From Prolixibacteraceae bacterium UBA6029 (lineage in GTDB: Bacteria; Bacteroidota; Bacteroidia; Bacteroidales; Prolixibacteraceae), in contig DIZL01000046.1 of the NCBI GenBank assembly GCA_002429385.1, positions 62,001 through 126,000 on the forward strand: a DNA stretch of 64,000 bases, in the 5' to 3' direction. The notes beneath the pieces were generated by a model. That model saw only the letters and a list, made by a program, of their open reading frames with translations, was not told where the DNA came from and did no database searches. A program made the translations under genes and the position numbers. How positions within the stretch are numbered: the stretch's first letter is position 1; each line of letters starts with the position of its first letter. Shown here piece by piece: positions 51,961 through 61,476 of the stretch.

Positions 51961-52887
51961 TTAAAATCTATCCGTATAATCTTTATCTTTCTTCCGCTTT
52001 TTCCTAACCACTAAAATGGCGCCCGTCAATGCAATCAAGGCTCCGGCGACCGATAGCGCCGAGAAGTGTTCTCCGTCAATCCAGGTAACCTGCATTGCAG
52101 TTAAAGCGCCCATTAAAAATATGGTAATGATGGGATTTAAGACAAGTAGTATGCTGACCTTTCCGGCCTCAAGATATTTGAGTGCAAGGGACAAACAGCC
52201 ATACGAAATCAAGGTGTTTGCACCCAGAAAAACCAGCAGGGCCCAATAGCCGAAACTAAGGTGGGTCAAACTGGCAAAATTGACAAATGGCAAATAGAGC
52301 AACACCGGAAGGCCGAAAATAAATACATTGAGCGTTCCAACGGAATAATCCAAAATCAGTTTTTTCTGCAGTGCAGCATATATGGCCCAGGCCACAGCAC
52401 CTGAAAGGGTGATGATCATGCCTTTGGTATATTGCCCCTCCTGCCCTGCTACAAAACTAATATGTTGTTTGTAAAAGATCCAGAACCCAAGAACAGCCAA
52501 TAGAAACCCGAAAGCTTGCACCCTTGAAATCTTTTCCCTAAAGAAAATTATTCCAAAGACAGCCAATAAGACAGGTCCCGCCTGGATAGCAACCTGAGCG
52601 TTACTCGGGCTGGTGTATTGAACTCCAAGCATAAATCCAATGTAATTCCAGGATAAGGCCAGTGATGAAATTACCATCAGCCAGGAGGGCTTATACAGTA
52701 TCTTAAGACCTCTTGGGTTCATGATTGCCATCCAGATCAGCATACCAAGAAAGGCCAGTGAAAAGCGAAACCACACTATTGTGGGGGAGTCGATTACTTT
52801 GTTGGCAATTTTCAGTGCAATGGCCAGAACGCCCCACATCAGTATCGTAATCAACGTATAAATTATTCCTTTTGCCTGATTGCTCAT
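51961..52887 (-). CDS. EamA-family (DMT) transporter
   Basis: A 308-residue protein with about ten hydrophobic segments in two EamA halves (KGIIYTLITILMWGVLAIALKIANK ... FAVAFLGMLI-type SLAFLGMLIWMAI; second half GMIITLSGAVAWAIYAALQKKLIL). Its substrate is unknown; members export amino acids or metabolites. The tail is basic (RKKRKKDKDYTDRF). It converges with the GH74 gene; the two stop codons are adjacent. Confidence 0.93.
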   Translation of the reverse strand: MSNQAKGIIYTLITILMWGVLAIALKIANKVIDSPTIVWFRFSLAFLGMLIWMAIMNPRGLKILYKPSWLMVISSLALSWNYIGFMLGVQYTSPSNAQVAIQAGPVLLAVFGIIFFREKISRVQAFGFLLAVLGFWIFYKQHISFVAGQEGQYTKGMIITLSGAVAWAIYAALQKKLILDYSVGTLNVFIFGLPVLLYLPFVNFASLTHLSFGYWALLVFLGANTLISYGCLSLALKYLEAGKVSILLVLNPIITIFLMGALTAMQVTWIDGEHFSALSVAGALIALTGAILVVRKKRKKDKDYTDRF

Positions 52888-52934
52888 CGAAGGGGGTTCA
52901 AGATATTAGTTTTATTGAATAAATGGGCTGGCAG

Positions 52935-53330
52935 TTAAATCAAATGCTTAAGCTTTTGTTCGACTAATTCTTTAACGTCCAAAGCTATTTGTTTGTGCTC
53001 CAAAGTTTCCTTTATTGAAGGAGAATAGATGTCACCTGGATATCGGATATCGACACCAAAATCATTTAAATCTTTGGGATCAATCGATCTGAAATCAGCA
53101 TCAAATTCTTCGCATTCAGCAAGAAGAAACTCAATATTATGCGTCTTTTTGATATCAACTCCATTGGCAATCAAAAATGCTTTCAGGTATTTCTCAACTA
53201 CCTGTTGACAGTGAAAACAGACTGCTGAAGTTGCGACAACCTCAAATTGAGTTAACTTGTTGATTACAATCAGATCATCACCTGCTTTTGCAATCCATTG
53301 ACGGATATAGTCTTTGGTTTCTTCGTTCAT
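52935..53330 (-). CDS. HEPN domain protein (second HEPN/MNT pair)
   Basis: A 131-residue HEPN protein: DYIRQWIAKAGDDLIVINKL, VCFHCQQVVEKYLKAFLIANGVDIKKTHNIEFLLAECEEFDADF, GVDIRYPGDIYSP. Where the island copy reads RYPNKIDH, this one has RYPGDIYS, so the expected His is absent at that position. It overlaps the MNT gene by 4 bp. Confidence 0.9.
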   Translation of the reverse strand: MNEETKDYIRQWIAKAGDDLIVINKLTQFEVVATSAVCFHCQQVVEKYLKAFLIANGVDIKKTHNIEFLLAECEEFDADFRSIDPKDLNDFGVDIRYPGDIYSPSIKETLEHKQIALDVKELVEQKLKHLI

Positions 53331-53650
53331 AATGGAATACCTTCCTTAAGAACTTGCCGAACGATATGGCCCGTTATTTTTTTATTGATTTCAAGTTCAG
53401 CTTTACTCTGAATGATGATATCTGCTGGAATTCTATTTCGAGCCAATTTCCTTCTAATCATTGCTTTTAACAATCTAAGTTCCTTGCTTTCGTAGGCATT
53501 TTCAGTAACAATCATTAAGTCGTAATCACTATCTTCGGTATAGTCAAGTCTTGCCCTGGAGCCAAACAATACTATTGAGCAATCAGGCAAAAGCTCGTTT
53601 ACCGAATCTCTTATAATTTTGACAGCATCATTTCGACTGGCGACTATCAT
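53327..53650 (-). CDS. Minimal nucleotidyltransferase (second HEPN/MNT pair)
   Basis: A 107-residue MNT protein starting at ATG 53650 (MIVASRNDAVK). It has GSRARLDYTEDSDYDLMIVTE (G-S-x-A-R-x6-S-D-x-D) and a C-terminal Ile/Lys-rich part. It probably silences the HEPN protein. It lies just beyond the pheT stop on the same strand. Confidence 0.92.
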   Translation of the reverse strand: MIVASRNDAVKIIRDSVNELLPDCSIVLFGSRARLDYTEDSDYDLMIVTENAYESKELRLLKAMIRRKLARNRIPADIIIQSKAELEINKKITGHIVRQVLKEGIPL

Positions 53651-53703
53651 TGTTTTTTCTTTCAAAGATAAAACAAAATTCCTTAGACTAATTGTCAACT
53701 TTT

Positions 53704-56154
53704 CTACCTCAACTTAGCACCTAGTTCACGTTCGTAAGTGGAGACCAGTTTCTGCATGATTTTCTCAATCTGTTTGTCGTTGAGTGTCTTCTCATCATCA
53801 CGTAAAATGTAACTGATGGCATACGATTTTTTACCTTCAGGTATGCCCTTGCCTTCGTAAACATCAAACAAATCAACCGATTGAAGAAGCTTACGTTCCG
53901 ATCGGAAAGCCAGGTCTCGCAGTTGATTAAACTGCACCGTTTTATCAAGTAATAATGCCAGATCCCGCCTTACCTCAGGATATTTGGGGAGTTCGGCAAA
54001 TACTACCTTGTTGTTTTTAAGTTCAACAAACAAGGTATCCATACTGAAATCGGCAAAATAAACAGGATTGTCAATATCAAATAACTTCAGCGTCTTACCT
54101 GAAACAGTGCCAAATTCAACCAGCTTCTTTCCGTTTATAAAATACTGAATTCCTTCACTGATTATATCGTTCGAAAAACCTTCCGTCTTTAGGTTTAACA
54201 CTGAAAATCCCAGGCGTTTCAATACATTATCAACATAGGATTTCAAGAGGAAGAATGTAGTTTTAGCTGAAGGATTTGACCAGTTCGCAGCTTCCTTATC
54301 GCCAGTTACGAATAAGGACAAATGTTCTTCTTCGCGGTAATTCTTTAGCGGATTTTCCTTTAGATGGCTACCGTTAAAGAAATAGCAATTTCCAAATTCG
54401 TACAACCGAAGATCAGGATTCTTACGGTTGGCATTGTGGGCAACTGACTCCAGACCACCATACAGTAAGGTCTGGCGCATACTTCCCAGGTCATTACTCA
54501 AAGGGTTAAAGAGCTTTACCGTACTTTCGATAGGGTGAACCGTATTGTTTTCGTAATAGGCTGTTTTGGTAAGCGAATTTGACCATATTTCATTGAACCC
54601 TTGGGCTGTAAGCATTTCTGCAACAAGATTCCTCAGTTTGGTAGGATTCGGCTTCACCGAATATTGTAAAGATGAATTAAGCTGGGTAGGCAATTCGATG
54701 TTGTTGTAACCATAAATGCGCAAGATCTCTTCTATCACATCCACTTCCCGTTTTACATCAACCCGATAAGGGGGAACAAGCAATGAAAGACCTGTTTCTG
54801 TTTCTGCCTCAATCCTGATCTCAAGGGCCCCCATAATTTGTTTAATCTTCTCCTTTCCCAAATCGACGCCAATCAATCGTTTTATGTTGGAATAGGTAAC
54901 GTCTACTTTAAAATCGGCAACAGGGTTTGGATAAACATCAACAATTTCAGAAGAAATCAGTCCCCCGGCAACTTCTTTAATCAGCAAGGCCGCACGTTTC
55001 AGTGCATAAATAGTCCCGTTCGGATCGGTTCCGCGTTCAAAGCGAAACGATGCATCGGTACTCAAAGTATGCCGACGGGCAGTTTTACGGATATAAACAG
55101 AGTCGAACCAGGCACTTTCGAGGAAAATATCGGTTGTCGTTGCTTTTACTCCTGAATTTAATCCACCAAAAACACCGGCTATACACATGGCCGATGTTGT
55201 ATTGCAAATCATTAAATCATCGGGATGCATTTCGCGTTCAATGCCATCCAGGGTGACGAATTTTGACCCTGCATCCGAAGTACGAACCACCACTTTGTTT
55301 TCCTTAATCTCAGCAGCATCGAATGCATGGAGTGGCTGACCGGTTTCGAAAAGCACGAAATTGGTCACATCCACAATATTGTTGATTGGCTTCAGTCCAA
55401 TGAGTTTGAGTTTATTTTTTAGCCATTCAGGAGATTCCTTTACAGTCACGCCAGAAACAGTCACTCCGGAATAACGTGGACATGCTTCGGTATTTACAAC
55501 TTCAACCGGTATTTCGAGCGAATGATTGTCAACCTTAAAGGCCTCAACCGAAGGCCTGTGATAGCTGATCGGGTGTTTGAGCTGAATGTAGGCAGCCAGA
55601 TCGCGGGCAATGCCGATGTGCGATGCACTGTCTATACGGTTGGGTGTCAGGTCCACCTCAAGCACAAAATCTGATTCGATCTTAAAATACTGACTGGCCG
55701 GCATTCCCGGAACAGCCGAAGCATCGAGTATCATGATGCCCTCATGACTGGTGCCCAGGCCTATTTCATCCTCGGCACAGATCATTCCTTCCGAGGCTTC
55801 GCCCCTTATCTTTGATTTTTTGATCTTAAACTCATTGTCCCCGTCATATAAGGTTGTTCCCACTGTTGCAACGACTACTTTTTGTCCTGCAGCCACATTC
55901 GGAGCGCCACAAATAATGGGCAATATTTCGTTCTTGCCAACATTTACAGTTGTTTTACTTAAGTGATCCGAGTCGGGATGTTGTTCACAGGTCAGAACTT
56001 CACCAATCACCAGGCCGCGCAAACCGCCTTTAATGGTTTCCACTTCTTCCATGTTTCCTATTTCCAACCCGATTTGGGTGAGAAAAGCGGATACTTCATC
56101 CGGAGTGTAATCCAAATTGATGTATTCTTTTAACCAGCGGTAAGATATATTCAT
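53704..56154 (-). CDS. pheT: Phenylalanine-tRNA ligase subunit beta
   Basis: An 816-residue PheT: an EMAP-like tRNA-binding domain near the N-terminus (GLVIGEVLTCEQHPDSDHLSKTTVNVG), B3/4 domain (YSGVTVSGVTVKESPEWLKNKLKLIGLKPINNIVDVTNFVLFETGQPLHAFD), B5 domain, the catalytic-like domain with AEMLTAQGFNEIWSNSLT, and a C-terminal ferredoxin-like anticodon-binding domain (ELPKYPEVRRDLALLLDKTVQFNQL). It forms the enzyme with PheS, which is not adjacent. I start at ATG 56154 (MNISYRWLKEYI); the frame to 56181 adds nine residues. Confidence 0.97.
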   Translation of the reverse strand: MNISYRWLKEYINLDYTPDEVSAFLTQIGLEIGNMEEVETIKGGLRGLVIGEVLTCEQHPDSDHLSKTTVNVGKNEILPIICGAPNVAAGQKVVVATVGTTLYDGDNEFKIKKSKIRGEASEGMICAEDEIGLGTSHEGIMILDASAVPGMPASQYFKIESDFVLEVDLTPNRIDSASHIGIARDLAAYIQLKHPISYHRPSVEAFKVDNHSLEIPVEVVNTEACPRYSGVTVSGVTVKESPEWLKNKLKLIGLKPINNIVDVTNFVLFETGQPLHAFDAAEIKENKVVVRTSDAGSKFVTLDGIEREMHPDDLMICNTTSAMCIAGVFGGLNSGVKATTTDIFLESAWFDSVYIRKTARRHTLSTDASFRFERGTDPNGTIYALKRAALLIKEVAGGLISSEIVDVYPNPVADFKVDVTYSNIKRLIGVDLGKEKIKQIMGALEIRIEAETETGLSLLVPPYRVDVKREVDVIEEILRIYGYNNIELPTQLNSSLQYSVKPNPTKLRNLVAEMLTAQGFNEIWSNSLTKTAYYENNTVHPIESTVKLFNPLSNDLGSMRQTLLYGGLESVAHNANRKNPDLRLYEFGNCYFFNGSHLKENPLKNYREEEHLSLFVTGDKEAANWSNPSAKTTFFLLKSYVDNVLKRLGFSVLNLKTEGFSNDIISEGIQYFINGKKLVEFGTVSGKTLKLFDIDNPVYFADFSMDTLFVELKNNKVVFAELPKYPEVRRDLALLLDKTVQFNQLRDLAFRSERKLLQSVDLFDVYEGKGIPEGKKSYAISYILRDDEKTLNDKQIEKIMQKLVSTYERELGAKLR

Positions 56155-56634
56155 ACTAAATGTTTTACTTCTGAAATTCAATGATCGGCAAAAATAAATA
56201 AAATTTAAGGCGTGGGTGCAAAATATGCCTGTAAAATAAATACCTGATCAAAGGATAATACACGCGAAAGGTCAGATGACCATAAAATGATTGAATGCGT
56301 ATCACATTTCTTCTGGAATACGTGTATCCGGGTTAACCTCCCCGCTATAAACCCCTGCTATTTTCCTTTGTATATTTGCATGGTTATTGTTCAGTCTTAA
56401 TAAGTATTTTGTAAGTTTACATACAGAAACCTTACAGAAACCATACTCAAAACATACACAAACCAAAGAGCGTTCATATCGCGATCTACAACCGATCCCG
56501 GTTGTGGCAATTGCCAATCTCCAAAATGAAAATAAAAAAAACATGTCACAGTAAAAATGAGGACTTTTATCATCGTTGATTTAAGGGATAATCTCTATAT
56601 TTCCAGCCAATTAAAAACCCATAACCCTATCAGA
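56155..56634. other. Divergent spacer between pheT and the M3 peptidase
   Basis: No gene is seen in these ~480 bp. The 11-bp array described separately lies in it; no other strong signal was found. Confidence 0.55.
56420..56463. repeat. Four tandem 11-bp units
   Basis: CATACAGAAAC, CTTACAGAAAC, CATACTCAAAA and CATACACAAAC run in exact 11-bp steps and are followed by CAAAG. Confidence 0.8.
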
Positions 56635-58749
56635 ATGAAAAAAACCGGGATAACCCTTATTGCCATCGCATTGATTGTAAGTTCATGTAACACAACCAAA
56701 GAGCAAAAAAAAGACATGAGTAATCCATTTTTTAACGAATACAAGACTCCATTCCAGGTTCCGCCTTTCAATGAGATCAAACTGGAACACTATCTTCCGG
56801 CCATTGATGCCGGAATCACCGGACAACTTAATGAAATAAAAGCGATTACGGAAAACAAGAAGGATGCCACTTTCGACAATACGATTCTGGCGTTTGACCA
56901 ATCGGGCGAATTGCTCTACAAAGTATCCCTGGTGTTTTCTAATCTGAATTCGGCCAATACCAACGATCAGATGCAGGCATTAGCCCGGGAGATTACGCCT
57001 AAACTGTCGGCTCACCATGATAACATCATGCTGAACAAGAACCTTTTCATGCGTGTAAAAGCAGTGTACGATAAACGTAAAGAGCTAAACCTGGATGCAG
57101 AAAAGATGCGTTTAGTTGAGAAATTTTACCGTGATTTTGAACGCAGCGGCGCGAACCTTCCCGATGACAAACAGGCTGAATTGCGCAAAGTAAACGATGA
57201 AATTTCAATGCTGGAACTCAAATTCGGTGAGAATGTTCTGGCTGAAACCAATAAGAATTTCAAACTGGTGATCGACAACCAGGCCGATCTGAAAGGTCTG
57301 CCCTCGGATGTAATTTCAGCAGCCGCTGATGTGGCTAAGAATGACAAAATGGAAGGGAAATGGGTCTTTACGTTACAGAAACCAAGCTGGATACCCTTTC
57401 TGCAATATGCTGAAAACAGGTCGCTCCGCGAAAAACTGTATCGCGGATACCTTAATCGCGGAAATAATAGCAATGCCAACGACAACAAAGAGACTCTCGG
57501 GAAGCTGGTCGTTCTGCGCGATCAGCGTGCCAAACTGCTGGGCTATGCCAACCATGCTGCTTATGTGATCGATGTGAATATGGCTAAAACGCCCGAAAAT
57601 GTTGACAACTTACTGATGAAACTATGGACTCCTGCTCTCGAAAGGGCTAAAGTGGAACGTGCCGACATGCAAGCCATGATTGATAAGGAAGGTGGAAAAT
57701 TCAAACTGGAAATGTGGGATTGGTGGTATTATGCCGAAAAAGTTCGTAAAGCCAAATACGACCTCGACGAAGCCCAGCTGAAGCCATATTTCAAACTCGA
57801 CAATGTGGTTGAAGGAATGATGTACGTGGCCAATAAACTCTACGGCATCAAGTTCATTAAACATACTGATCTGCCAGTTTATGATCCTGAAGTCATTGCT
57901 TATGAAGTCCAGGAGGCCGATGGCAGACACCTTGGAATCTTCTACATGGATTTTCATCCGAGACCGGGAAAGAGCTTTGGCGCCTGGTGTACCAGTTTTC
58001 GCGATCAAACGTATAAAGACGGAAAGAAGATTAATCCGATTGTTTCTATCGTTTGTAATTTTACCCGTCCCTCCGGTGATGTTCCTGCCCTTTTAAGCTT
58101 CGACGAAGTAACGACGCTCTTCCATGAATCAGGTCATGCCCTCCATGGGTTGTTTACCGATGGACCATATCACCGTACAGCAGGGAATGTACCAAACGAC
58201 TTTGTAGAACTACCTTCTCAAGTCATGGAAAACTGGGCTTCAGAGCCTGAAGTGCTTCGGGCGTATGCCAAACATTACCAGACCGGTGAAGTCATTCCTG
58301 AAGCATTAATCGCCAAAATAAGAAAAAGCGCACAGTTCAACCAGGGATTCGAGACCGTGGAATACCTTGCCGCTTCGTTCCTTGATATGGATTGGCACAC
58401 CAAGGCGTTTACAGGGGATGTTGAAGCCTTCGAGAAAGCTTCGATGGATAAAATTGGCCTGATCAGTGAAATCGCACCCAGATACCGCAGTACCTATTTC
58501 TCACACATCTTTTCCGGAGGGGGAGGTTATTCTGCAGGATACTATGTCTACATCTGGGCCGCTGTACTTGATGCAGATGCCTTTGATGCCTTCAAACAAA
58601 GCGGTAATATTTTTAATCCTGAAATTGCTGCCAGGTTCCGTACTTTGCTGACTAAATCAGGATCTGATGAAGGAATGGTTGTTTATAAAAACTTCCGCGG
58701 ACAGGAACCATCTATTGAACCTTTGCTTAAACGAAGAGGGCTGAAATAG
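56635..58749 (+). CDS. M3-family peptidyl-dipeptidase lipoprotein (Dcp-like)
   Basis: A 704-residue zinc peptidase starting at ATG 56635 with lipobox LIVSSC. The HExxH motif is H497-E-S-G-H501 (LFHESGHALHG), with the downstream Glu in the family pattern (ELPSQVMENWASE), and GGGGYSAGYYVYIWAAVLDAD near the C-terminus. It is likely a periplasmic oligopeptidase/dipeptidyl carboxypeptidase. The frame to 56557 adds an unsupported prefix. Confidence 0.95.
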   Translation: MKKTGITLIAIALIVSSCNTTKEQKKDMSNPFFNEYKTPFQVPPFNEIKLEHYLPAIDAGITGQLNEIKAITENKKDATFDNTILAFDQSGELLYKVSLVFSNLNSANTNDQMQALAREITPKLSAHHDNIMLNKNLFMRVKAVYDKRKELNLDAEKMRLVEKFYRDFERSGANLPDDKQAELRKVNDEISMLELKFGENVLAETNKNFKLVIDNQADLKGLPSDVISAAADVAKNDKMEGKWVFTLQKPSWIPFLQYAENRSLREKLYRGYLNRGNNSNANDNKETLGKLVVLRDQRAKLLGYANHAAYVIDVNMAKTPENVDNLLMKLWTPALERAKVERADMQAMIDKEGGKFKLEMWDWWYYAEKVRKAKYDLDEAQLKPYFKLDNVVEGMMYVANKLYGIKFIKHTDLPVYDPEVIAYEVQEADGRHLGIFYMDFHPRPGKSFGAWCTSFRDQTYKDGKKINPIVSIVCNFTRPSGDVPALLSFDEVTTLFHESGHALHGLFTDGPYHRTAGNVPNDFVELPSQVMENWASEPEVLRAYAKHYQTGEVIPEALIAKIRKSAQFNQGFETVEYLAASFLDMDWHTKAFTGDVEAFEKASMDKIGLISEIAPRYRSTYFSHIFSGGGGYSAGYYVYIWAAVLDADAFDAFKQSGNIFNPEIAARFRTLLTKSGSDEGMVVYKNFRGQEPSIEPLLKRRGLK

Positions 58750-58758
58750 TCATTTGGG

Positions 58759-58845
58759 AAAAGGAAAGAGGAATGAGGAATGAGGAAAAGGAAAATGGGA
58801 ACCAACACAAGAACCTGTTTCTTTTCCTAATTCCTCTTTCCTTTT
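58759..58845. repeat. Heptamer-rich inverted repeat after the peptidase gene
   Basis: Arms AAAAGGAAAGAGGAATGAGG (58759 on, 22 bp) and its complement (58824-58845) differ at one position. GGAATGA units repeat within. The following T-tract would suit a terminator on the plus strand. Confidence 0.7.
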
Positions 58846-59014
58846 TACCTGAAATAACTCTTCAAAATGCTTGCATTTCAGGAATTAATTCTTATCTTGT
58901 AATATATAGAAAGAGGGTAATTCGATTAAAAATATGTACAGATTATTATTATCAGTAACGAATCGACATTGAATTATTAATCTTATTTTTCGGGAAAATT
59001 AATTTAACCATCAA

Positions 59015-61222
59015 ATGACCATGAAACGATTTATTGCACTATTGACATTCATTGCCTTGATTCAGATTTCCCTTGTTGCACAGGTTGGAAATCCCGTTTA
59101 CAAAGATAAGAATGCACCGGTTGAAAACCGTATAAAGGATTTGGTTTCGAAGATGAACCTGGAGGAGAAAATCCTTCAGCTCAACCAATATACCGCCGGA
59201 CAGAATACCAATATCAACAATATTGGGGAAGCCATGAAGTCAATCCCATCGGGCATTGGCTCGCTGATCTATTTTGGTGCCGATCCGGCTTACCGGAATG
59301 CCATCCAGAAAAAGGCGATGGAAGAATCACGTCTGGGTATCCCAATCCTGTTTGGATATGATGTGATTCACGGATTCCGCACGGTTTATCCTATCTCGCT
59401 GGCACAGGCCTGCTCATGGGATCCTGAACTGGTTACTGAAGCTGCCGGTGTGGCCGCAAAGGAAGCTAAACTGTCAGGCGTAGACTGGACCTTCTCGCCC
59501 ATGATTGATGTGGCTCATGATCCCCGCTGGGGAAGGGTTGCCGAAGGATATGGAGAAGATCCCTATACCAATGCAGTTTTTGGAGTTGCCACAGTGCATG
59601 GTTACCAAGGTAAGAATTTATCAGATACCTATTCCATCGCAGCCTGCCTGAAACATTACGTTGGTTACGGCGAATCGGAAGGTGGACGTGATTATCATTA
59701 TTCGGATATTTCGATGCAATCACTGTGGGAAACCTATTTGCCTCCTTACGAAGCCTGCGTTAAAGCAGGTGCTGCCACCCTGATGAGTTCGTTTAATGAT
59801 ATCAGCGGTACGCCTGGATCGGCCAATCCTTATACACTGACAGAAGTATTGAAAAAGGAATGGAAGCACGATGGGTTTGTAGTGTCCGACTGGGATGCTG
59901 TCAACCAATTGATTGCGCAGGGCGTGGCTGCCGATCGTAAGGAAGCCTGTTACAAGGCCTTTATGGCTGGGGTTGAAATGGATATGACCGATAATATTTA
60001 TTTTCAGAATCTTAAGCAACTCATTGATGAAAAGAAGATTCCGATGGCTAAAATTGATGATGCAGTTAGTCGTATCCTTCGGGTGAAATTCCGTCTGGGC
60101 TTGTTTGATCAACCATACAGCACAGTTATGGATGAATCAGCCCGTTACCTTCAACCGGAAAGTAAAGCAGTGGCACAAAAGCTGGCTACTGAATCGATGG
60201 TGCTCTTAAAAAACAACTCCAATACCCTTCCGTTAACCGCATCAGTTAAACAGATTGCTCTGATTGGTCCAATGGCTTCCAATAAGGCCAACCTTCTTGG
60301 AGCATGGGCTGCCCATGGAAGTGAGAAAGATGTGGAGTCAATTGCGGAAGGTCTGGAAAAAGAACTTGGCGGCACTGCAAAGATTACTACCGCCAAGGGT
60401 TGTGACTTTGACGGTAATGATGAATCGGGTTTTGCAGAAGCACTGGCAGTAGCACAAAAATCAGATGTCATCCTGGTTTGCCTGGGTGAGAAAAGAGAAT
60501 GGAGCGGAGAAAATGCATCACGATCAACCATTGCTTTGCCTGCCATCCAGGAGAAACTGGTTCAGGAATTGAAGAAAGCCGGTAAGCCAATCGTACTGAT
60601 TCTATCCAACGGAAGACCGCTTGAATTGGTCAGATTGGAACCTTTAGCAGATGCCATGGTTGAAATCTGGCAACCAGGTGTTGCAGGCGGATCAGCCCTT
60701 TCAGGAATATTATCAGGAAGAATCAACCCTTCAGGTAAGCTGTCTATTACCTTCCCTCTGACTACCGGTCAGATACCTACCTATTACAATATGCGTCAGA
60801 GTGCAAGGCCCTATTCAGGGAAATACCAGGATATCCCTACAGAACCTTTGTACTGGCTGGGTCATGGCCTGAGCTATACCACTTTTGCCTATGGTGATGT
60901 GAAACTTTCATCCACTAGCATTAAGAAGACAGACAAACTGACTGTTGAAGTTGAAGTCAGTAATACCGGTAAGGTAACCGGAACTGAAACCGTACTTTGG
61001 TATATCAACGATCCTGCATGCACCATTTCACGTCCGATGAAAGAGTTGAAATACTTCGAAAAGAAGGAAATAGCCGCGGGTGCAAAGACTACGTTCAAGT
61101 TTGAAATCAATCCCAGAAGGGATTTGAGCTATATCGATGCAGCAGGGAAACACTTTCTGGAAGCAGGTGATTTTTTTGTGATGGTTAATGGCCAGAAGGT
61201 AAAGTTCACGGTGACTGAATAA
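59015..61222 (+). CDS. bglX: GH3 family beta-glucosidase (BglX-like)
   Basis: A 735-residue enzyme with signal peptide (FIALLTFIALIQISLVAQ). The GH3 N-terminal barrel (GIPILFGYDVIHGFRTVYPISLAQACSWDPELV, GVDWTFSPMIDVAHDPRWGR), nucleophile D292 in GFVVSDWDAV, the GH3 C-terminal domain (GPMASNKANLLGAWAAHG ... CLGEKREWSGENASR) and a fibronectin-like C-terminal domain (LGHGLSYTTFAYGDV ... FEINPRRDLSYID) are in order. It should remove beta-linked glucose or xylose from oligosaccharides. ATG 59021 is an alternative start. A terminator-like palindrome lies at 61323. Confidence 0.93.
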   Translation: MTMKRFIALLTFIALIQISLVAQVGNPVYKDKNAPVENRIKDLVSKMNLEEKILQLNQYTAGQNTNINNIGEAMKSIPSGIGSLIYFGADPAYRNAIQKKAMEESRLGIPILFGYDVIHGFRTVYPISLAQACSWDPELVTEAAGVAAKEAKLSGVDWTFSPMIDVAHDPRWGRVAEGYGEDPYTNAVFGVATVHGYQGKNLSDTYSIAACLKHYVGYGESEGGRDYHYSDISMQSLWETYLPPYEACVKAGAATLMSSFNDISGTPGSANPYTLTEVLKKEWKHDGFVVSDWDAVNQLIAQGVAADRKEACYKAFMAGVEMDMTDNIYFQNLKQLIDEKKIPMAKIDDAVSRILRVKFRLGLFDQPYSTVMDESARYLQPESKAVAQKLATESMVLLKNNSNTLPLTASVKQIALIGPMASNKANLLGAWAAHGSEKDVESIAEGLEKELGGTAKITTAKGCDFDGNDESGFAEALAVAQKSDVILVCLGEKREWSGENASRSTIALPAIQEKLVQELKKAGKPIVLILSNGRPLELVRLEPLADAMVEIWQPGVAGGSALSGILSGRINPSGKLSITFPLTTGQIPTYYNMRQSARPYSGKYQDIPTEPLYWLGHGLSYTTFAYGDVKLSSTSIKKTDKLTVEVEVSNTGKVTGTETVLWYINDPACTISRPMKELKYFEKKEIAAGAKTTFKFEINPRRDLSYIDAAGKHFLEAGDFFVMVNGQKVKFTVTE

Positions 61223-61322
61223 GGAAGAAATGTGGATAACTTATCCGATAAACAGGAAGACATGGCCTTGAAAATAGTCAGCAGATCAAAATCCTGAATT
61301 TCCAATAGGAAGATCAATCCTG

Positions 61323-61355
61323 AAAATGGAGGTCGCAAATTGCGACCTCCATTTT
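61323..61355. repeat. Palindrome, 16-bp arms (intergenic copy 1)
   Basis: Arms 61323-61338 and 61340-61355 are exact reverse complements around one central A, with core GAGGTCGCAA. A T-rich tract follows, so it may also act as the GH3 gene terminator. Confidence 0.85.
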
Positions 61356-61408
61356 TATTTTAAATGACATTAAATGCTTAACTTAGTACTATTGACCGGG
61401 GAATAATA

Positions 61409-61447
61409 TTCAAACTTGAGGTCACAATTTGTGACCTCAAGTTTGAA
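61409..61447. repeat. Palindrome, 19-bp arms (intergenic copy 2)
   Basis: Arms TTCAAACTTGAGGTCACAA (61409-61427) and the exact reverse complement (61429-61447) flank one T. Relative to copy 1, G becomes A in one arm and C becomes T in the other, so the symmetry is preserved. Confidence 0.9.
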
Positions 61448-61476
61448 CGGTATACGTCGCACAAAATATATACTCC

